From JAKAWQ01 sp963840545 (GTDB lineage Bacteria; Pseudomonadota; Alphaproteobacteria; Acetobacterales; Acetobacteraceae): a stretch of 64,000 bases of DNA. The stretch spans positions 248,001-312,000 of the forward strand of contig CAWIZE010000006.1 of the NCBI GenBank assembly GCA_963840545.1. The letters are read 5' to 3'. The position numbers and the translations under genes were made by a program. Shown here one piece after another: positions 61,388-64,000 of this stretch (its first letter is position 1; every line of letters begins with the position of its first letter). The notes beneath the pieces are model-generated. The model did no database searches, had not been told where the DNA came from, and was given only the letters and a program-made list of their open reading frames with translations.

Positions 61388-62703
61388 GCGAAGCGCCTTC
61401 CATCTATCGCTCGCTTGCCGGCGCCTTGCAGCGGGCCGCTGATAGCGACTGGCGCGGGCTTGCGCGGCCATCGCAGCTCGCGCCCGACGGTACATGGACG
61501 ATCTGGTTGTTGCTGGCGGGCCGAGGCTTCGGCAAGACCCGCACTGGCGCCGAGTGGGTTCGCGAGCGCGTCGAGCGCGGCATTGCAAAGCGTATCGCAC
61601 TGGTGGCGCCGACCGCGGCCGACGCCAGGGACGTAATGGCCGAAGGCGAGAGCGGCATCCTCGCCACGTCGCCGAGCTGGAACCGGCCGATCTACGAGCC
61701 GAGCAAGCGGCGCCTCACCTGGCCCAACGGAGCGCTCGCCACGCTCTACTCGGCCGATGAGCCCGACCGGTTGCGGGGCCCGCAGCACGACTGCGCTTGG
61801 TGCGATGAGTTGGCAGCGTGGCGCTTTGCCGATGCGTGGCCGAACCTGATGCTCGGCCTTCGCGTCGGCCGCAATCCGCAGTGCTGCATCACCACCACGC
61901 CGCGGCCGATTCGCATCGTCCGGGACCTGCTCAAGCGCGAAGGCAAGGACGTTGTGGTCACGCGCGGCCGGACGATCGAGAACGCGGACAACTTGGCACC
62001 GGCCTTCCTGGCGCAGATCATGGCGCAATATGAGGGCACCCGGCTCGGCCGGCAGGAGCTCGACGCCGAGCTGCTCGAGGACATGCCGGGCGCGTTGTGG
62101 CAGCGGGCCAGGATTGACGAGTTGCGGGTTGCCAAGGCGCCGGATGATCTCAGGCGCATCGTTGTCGCGATCGACCCGGCCGTGACCAGCGGCGATGATG
62201 CGGACGAAACCGGGATCATCGTCGCCGGCATTGATGGCCTGCGGCAGGCGTACATCCTCGCGGATCTGTCGGGCCGCTACCAACCCACGGAATGGGCACG
62301 GCGAGCGATCAATGCCTATCACCAGTATCATGCCGACCGCATCGTGGCCGAAGTGAACAACGGTGGCGAGATGGTGGAGGCGGTGCTGCGGCAGCTCGAC
62401 TCGCACGCATCGTTCAAGGCGGTGCATGCGTCGCGCGGGAAGGCGGTGCGCGCCGAACCGATCAGTGCGCTTTATGAGAAGGGCGTTGTGCATCACGTCG
62501 GAAGTCTTGCGGCGCTTGAGGATCAGCAATGCGCGTTCACCGTTGAAAGCGACCGTTCTCGTGGCGCGTCGCCGGATCGTGTCGATGCTTTAGTGTGGGC
62601 TTTGACCGAGCTCGTCGTCACCGGCGGCCGACCGTGGGTGCCGGACCCGGGGCGGTTGGCATGGCTCCGCGGCTTGGACCGGGCGAGGATGGCGCGGCTA
62701 TGA
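61384..62703 (+). CDS. terL: Phage terminase large subunit
   Basis: DNA-packaging motor, 439 aa. The N-terminal ATPase has WTIWLLLAGRGFGKTRTGAEWV (Walker A), GPQHDCAWCDELAAW (Walker B) and CITTTPRPIRIVRDLL (motif III/coupling). The C-terminal RNase-H-like nuclease has VVAIDPAVTSGDDADETGIIVAGID (first Asp), IVAEVNNGGEMVEAVL and DRVDALVWALTELV (last Asp). Complete and in the form found in prophages and gene-transfer-agent-like elements. Confidence 0.93.
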   Translation: MSEAPSIYRSLAGALQRAADSDWRGLARPSQLAPDGTWTIWLLLAGRGFGKTRTGAEWVRERVERGIAKRIALVAPTAADARDVMAEGESGILATSPSWNRPIYEPSKRRLTWPNGALATLYSADEPDRLRGPQHDCAWCDELAAWRFADAWPNLMLGLRVGRNPQCCITTTPRPIRIVRDLLKREGKDVVVTRGRTIENADNLAPAFLAQIMAQYEGTRLGRQELDAELLEDMPGALWQRARIDELRVAKAPDDLRRIVVAIDPAVTSGDDADETGIIVAGIDGLRQAYILADLSGRYQPTEWARRAINAYHQYHADRIVAEVNNGGEMVEAVLRQLDSHASFKAVHASRGKAVRAEPISALYEKGVVHHVGSLAALEDQQCAFTVESDRSRGASPDRVDALVWALTELVVTGGRPWVPDPGRLAWLRGLDRARMARL

Positions 62704-62993
62704 GCGCCGATGACATTGCCCGCATGCAGGCGCAGCAGGCCGCCGAATTTGCGCGGTTGCAGCGGGAGGTCGCGCGGGCGCTGCCGGGAACTGGGCTGCA
62801 CTGCCAGGCGAACAGGAGGCTTGAAGAGTTGCGGGCGCTGGACAGAAAGCGCCGTGCCGAGCTCGGTCAGATGATTTCGGAGAATTACGAGACGTCACCG
62901 CATCCTTTTCGTGCTCAATACGAGGAAATGCGATATGGTGATTCGCTTGATGATGCGTGTAGCCTCGCACATCTTCGCGGGCGAGGCCGATGA
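62700..62993 (+). CDS. Hypothetical prophage protein
   Basis: 97 aa, overlapping terL by ATGA. Helical and charged: DDIARMQAQQAAEFARLQREVARALPG, then ANRRLEELRALDRKRRAELGQMISENYETSPHPFRAQYEEMRYG. Possibly a coiled-coil accessory of packaging or portal. No family recognised. Confidence 0.55.
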   Translation: MSADDIARMQAQQAAEFARLQREVARALPGTGLHCQANRRLEELRALDRKRRAELGQMISENYETSPHPFRAQYEEMRYGDSLDDACSLAHLRGRGR

Positions 62994-63024
62994 TACCGTG
63001 CCGCCGGTTGCGGCTGATGAGTGA
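62935..63024 (+). CDS. Possible 29-aa protein
   Basis: Starts MVIRLMMRVASHIFAGEADD, with AGGA nine bases before its ATG. It overlaps the 3' end of the preceding gene and ends 11 bp before the next start. Weak support. Confidence 0.25.
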   Translation: MVIRLMMRVASHIFAGEADDTVPPVAADE

Positions 63025-63035
63025 AAGGAAAGACT

Positions 63036-63728
63036 ATGCAAACCCGAACCGATCGTTTCATCGCCGAGGCGCACGCGAGGTTCGCATTGGCGCAACCGAC
63101 GCGGCCGAATCCGTGGTCGGCGATGCTTCCCCGATCGGGGCATGGCGAGCCGCCGGCCTATGACAGCCTCGGCGGCCTGCGGGGCCGGGGCGCGCGTGAC
63201 ACCGAGGAGGGACGCTCGGATCGGATCGACACGATCATTGCGCTGCTCGACGGCCTGTCGGACGAGGACGGCGCCGAAGTCGCCGACCGGATGCGGCGCA
63301 AGCTTGGCGCTGATCGCGCGCGACGTGCGATGGATCGGCTGCGCGGGCGGGACGAAGAGCGGGACGCCACGCCGTCCGCGGCCGCGCCTTACACAAACGA
63401 AGAACTGCACGGCGACACAGTGCGGCGGCTGCACGCGCGGGACCAGGCGATCGCGCGGGTGCGGAAGGGCGGCCACGGCCATCTCGCCATGGACACGGCG
63501 ACCAGTGCCGGCGATGTCTACAAGAGGGCGTTGAGGGCCGAGGGTGTGGACGTGCTCGGCCTCGATGGGACGGCCGCGGAAGCGGTCTACCGCGCGCGCG
63601 TCCTGGCTCGGGCCGGGGGCGCCCCGCCGGTGGCGATGGATGCTGGCGCGGAGATTTCGTTCGAGCGGATGTACGGCTCGGCCACACGCGCCAGCGGCTA
63701 TCCCAATGACCTCTCGTGGGGTCGCTGA
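63036..63728 (+). CDS. Hypothetical prophage protein (possible scaffold/assembly)
   Basis: 230 aa from ATG 63036 with AAGGAAA upstream. It starts QTRTDRFIAEAHARFALAQPTRPNPW. SDRIDTIIALLDGLSDEDGAEVADRMRRKLGADRARRAMDRLRGRDEE is helical and acidic. VYKRALRAEGVDVLGLDGTAAEAVYRARVLARAGG and a C-terminal ASGYPNDLSWGR complete it. The position after terL and small genes fits a capsid-region protein, but I do not recognise the family. Confidence 0.6.
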   Translation: MQTRTDRFIAEAHARFALAQPTRPNPWSAMLPRSGHGEPPAYDSLGGLRGRGARDTEEGRSDRIDTIIALLDGLSDEDGAEVADRMRRKLGADRARRAMDRLRGRDEERDATPSAAAPYTNEELHGDTVRRLHARDQAIARVRKGGHGHLAMDTATSAGDVYKRALRAEGVDVLGLDGTAAEAVYRARVLARAGGAPPVAMDAGAEISFERMYGSATRASGYPNDLSWGR

Positions 63729-63729
63729 T

Positions 63730-64000
63730 ATGGCCGGCAAGGTCGAGCCGATCCGTCCGGCTGCCGCGCTGCCTCCCCCGCGGTGCCGAACGCGCGGCGC
63801 TGGCGCAAGCCATCGGCCGCCACGCGGACGCGGCCGAAGCACTCGCCCGCGTCGAGCTGGCGCGCGACAAGGCGGCTGCACTGCGCTATTCGGCCGAGCG
63901 CGCCGCCGGAGAAGCACAGGCCGCGATCGACGAGGCTCGCAACGAAGCCCCCGGACGGCTGGTGGATCGATTGCTCTCGGGCGGCGACGGCGCCGGCGGC
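63730..64000 (+). pseudogene. Coiled-coil prophage protein, 3' truncated, apparent -1 frameshift
   Basis: From ATG 63730 the frame reads MAGKVEPIRPAAALPPPR. After about 63781 the plausible coding frame is a different one: GAERAALAQAIGRHADAAEALARVELARDKAAALRYSAERAAGEAQAAIDEARNEAPGRLVDRLLSGGDGAGG to the window edge. One missing base in the cccccgcggtg stretch would explain the switch. The second frame has no start codon of its own nearby. A helical, coiled-coil-like protein of unknown function. Confidence 0.55.

Larger units (their letters stand above)
54068..64000. mobile_element. Prophage, left end to edge of window
   Basis: Bounded on the left by the tRNA-Thr fragment. Contents in order: integrase, hypothetical, AlpA-like excisionase, two small genes including a ProQ/FinO-domain protein, primase, RepA-like ATPase, iteron-like repeats, small terminase, tiny genes, large terminase and probable structural genes. 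All genes read rightwards with ATGA/GTGA overlaps. No repressor, lysis or tail gene is seen yet; these may lie to the right. Codon use is less extreme in G+C than the chromosome. Confidence 0.9.

Overview
The window is a high-G+C chromosomal stretch from an alphaproteobacterium, most likely of the Acetobacteraceae/Rhodospirillales type. The main evidence is a circularly permuted two-piece tmRNA gene next to an alphaproteobacterial-type sspB. The gene orders gpmI-envC-ctpA-divergent polysaccharide deacetylase-rppH and glyA-nrdR-ribD-ribE-ribB-ribH-nusB-thiL, and the use of ThyX, agree with this. Genes are packed tightly and many start inside the stop codon of the gene before (ATGA, GTGA or TTGA overlaps).

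Positions 1-5640 hold the 3' part of an M20 peptidase gene facing a complete branched-chain-amino-acid-type ABC operon (binding protein, livH, livM, livG, livF, all on the minus strand). The binding protein has an unusual N-terminal run of VSGRD repeats. Positions 5798-14270 are housekeeping: prmA-uvrD, metF, the lipid-asymmetry pair mlaA-mlaC, a VOC protein, ribokinase, thyX and the tmRNA gene ssrA. Positions 14340-21494 form a plus-strand block: sspB (adaptor for tmRNA-tagged proteins), gpmI, an EnvC-like murein hydrolase activator, ctpA, a divergent polysaccharide deacetylase, rppH and a methyltransferase. Positions 21510-26958 are an IclR-controlled cassette: a spermidine/putrescine-type ABC importer plus an aspartoacylase-like deacylase. 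Its ATPase gene carries an apparent +1 frameshift.

Positions 27160-35609 contain an SRAP protein, hemB, glyA-nrdR and the riboflavin/nusB/thiL operon; its RibB carries a C-terminal cyclohydrolase-II domain with no zinc cysteines. Positions 35583-40929 hold a TPR/ATP-grasp gene broken by a -1 frameshift, then a proline-racemase-family enzyme, a FAD amine oxidase and a GntR regulator that look like a hydroxyproline or D-amino-acid use cassette. Positions 41217-46186 hold an alpha/beta hydrolase, a DUF302 protein, an IS3-family transposase remnant and a nitrate/taurine/sulfonate-type ABC importer. Positions 46397-53660 hold uvrB, a FolM-like reductase with folB, a lytic transglycosylase with a SPOR domain, a SlyB-like lipoprotein and a two-gene polysaccharide/lipid ABC exporter, ending in tandem palindromic repeats.

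From 54068 to the right edge lies a prophage. A 48-nt 3' fragment of a tRNA-Thr(TGU) gene marks the left attachment site. It is followed by integrase arm-like repeats, a tyrosine integrase, an AlpA-like excisionase, a ProQ/FinO-domain RNA-binding protein, a DnaG-like primase, a RepA-like ATPase (frameshifted), a cluster of 9-bp iteron-like repeats, and small and large terminase genes. The right end and the intact tRNA-Thr are expected beyond the window.

Four genes need a single-base correction to read through (near 25062, 36090, 59138 and 63782). Indel errors in the assembly are a real alternative to true pseudogenes. Palindromic REP-like elements near 37.6, 43.4 and 53.7 kb and many short tandem repeats at gene ends are a recurring trait of this genome.
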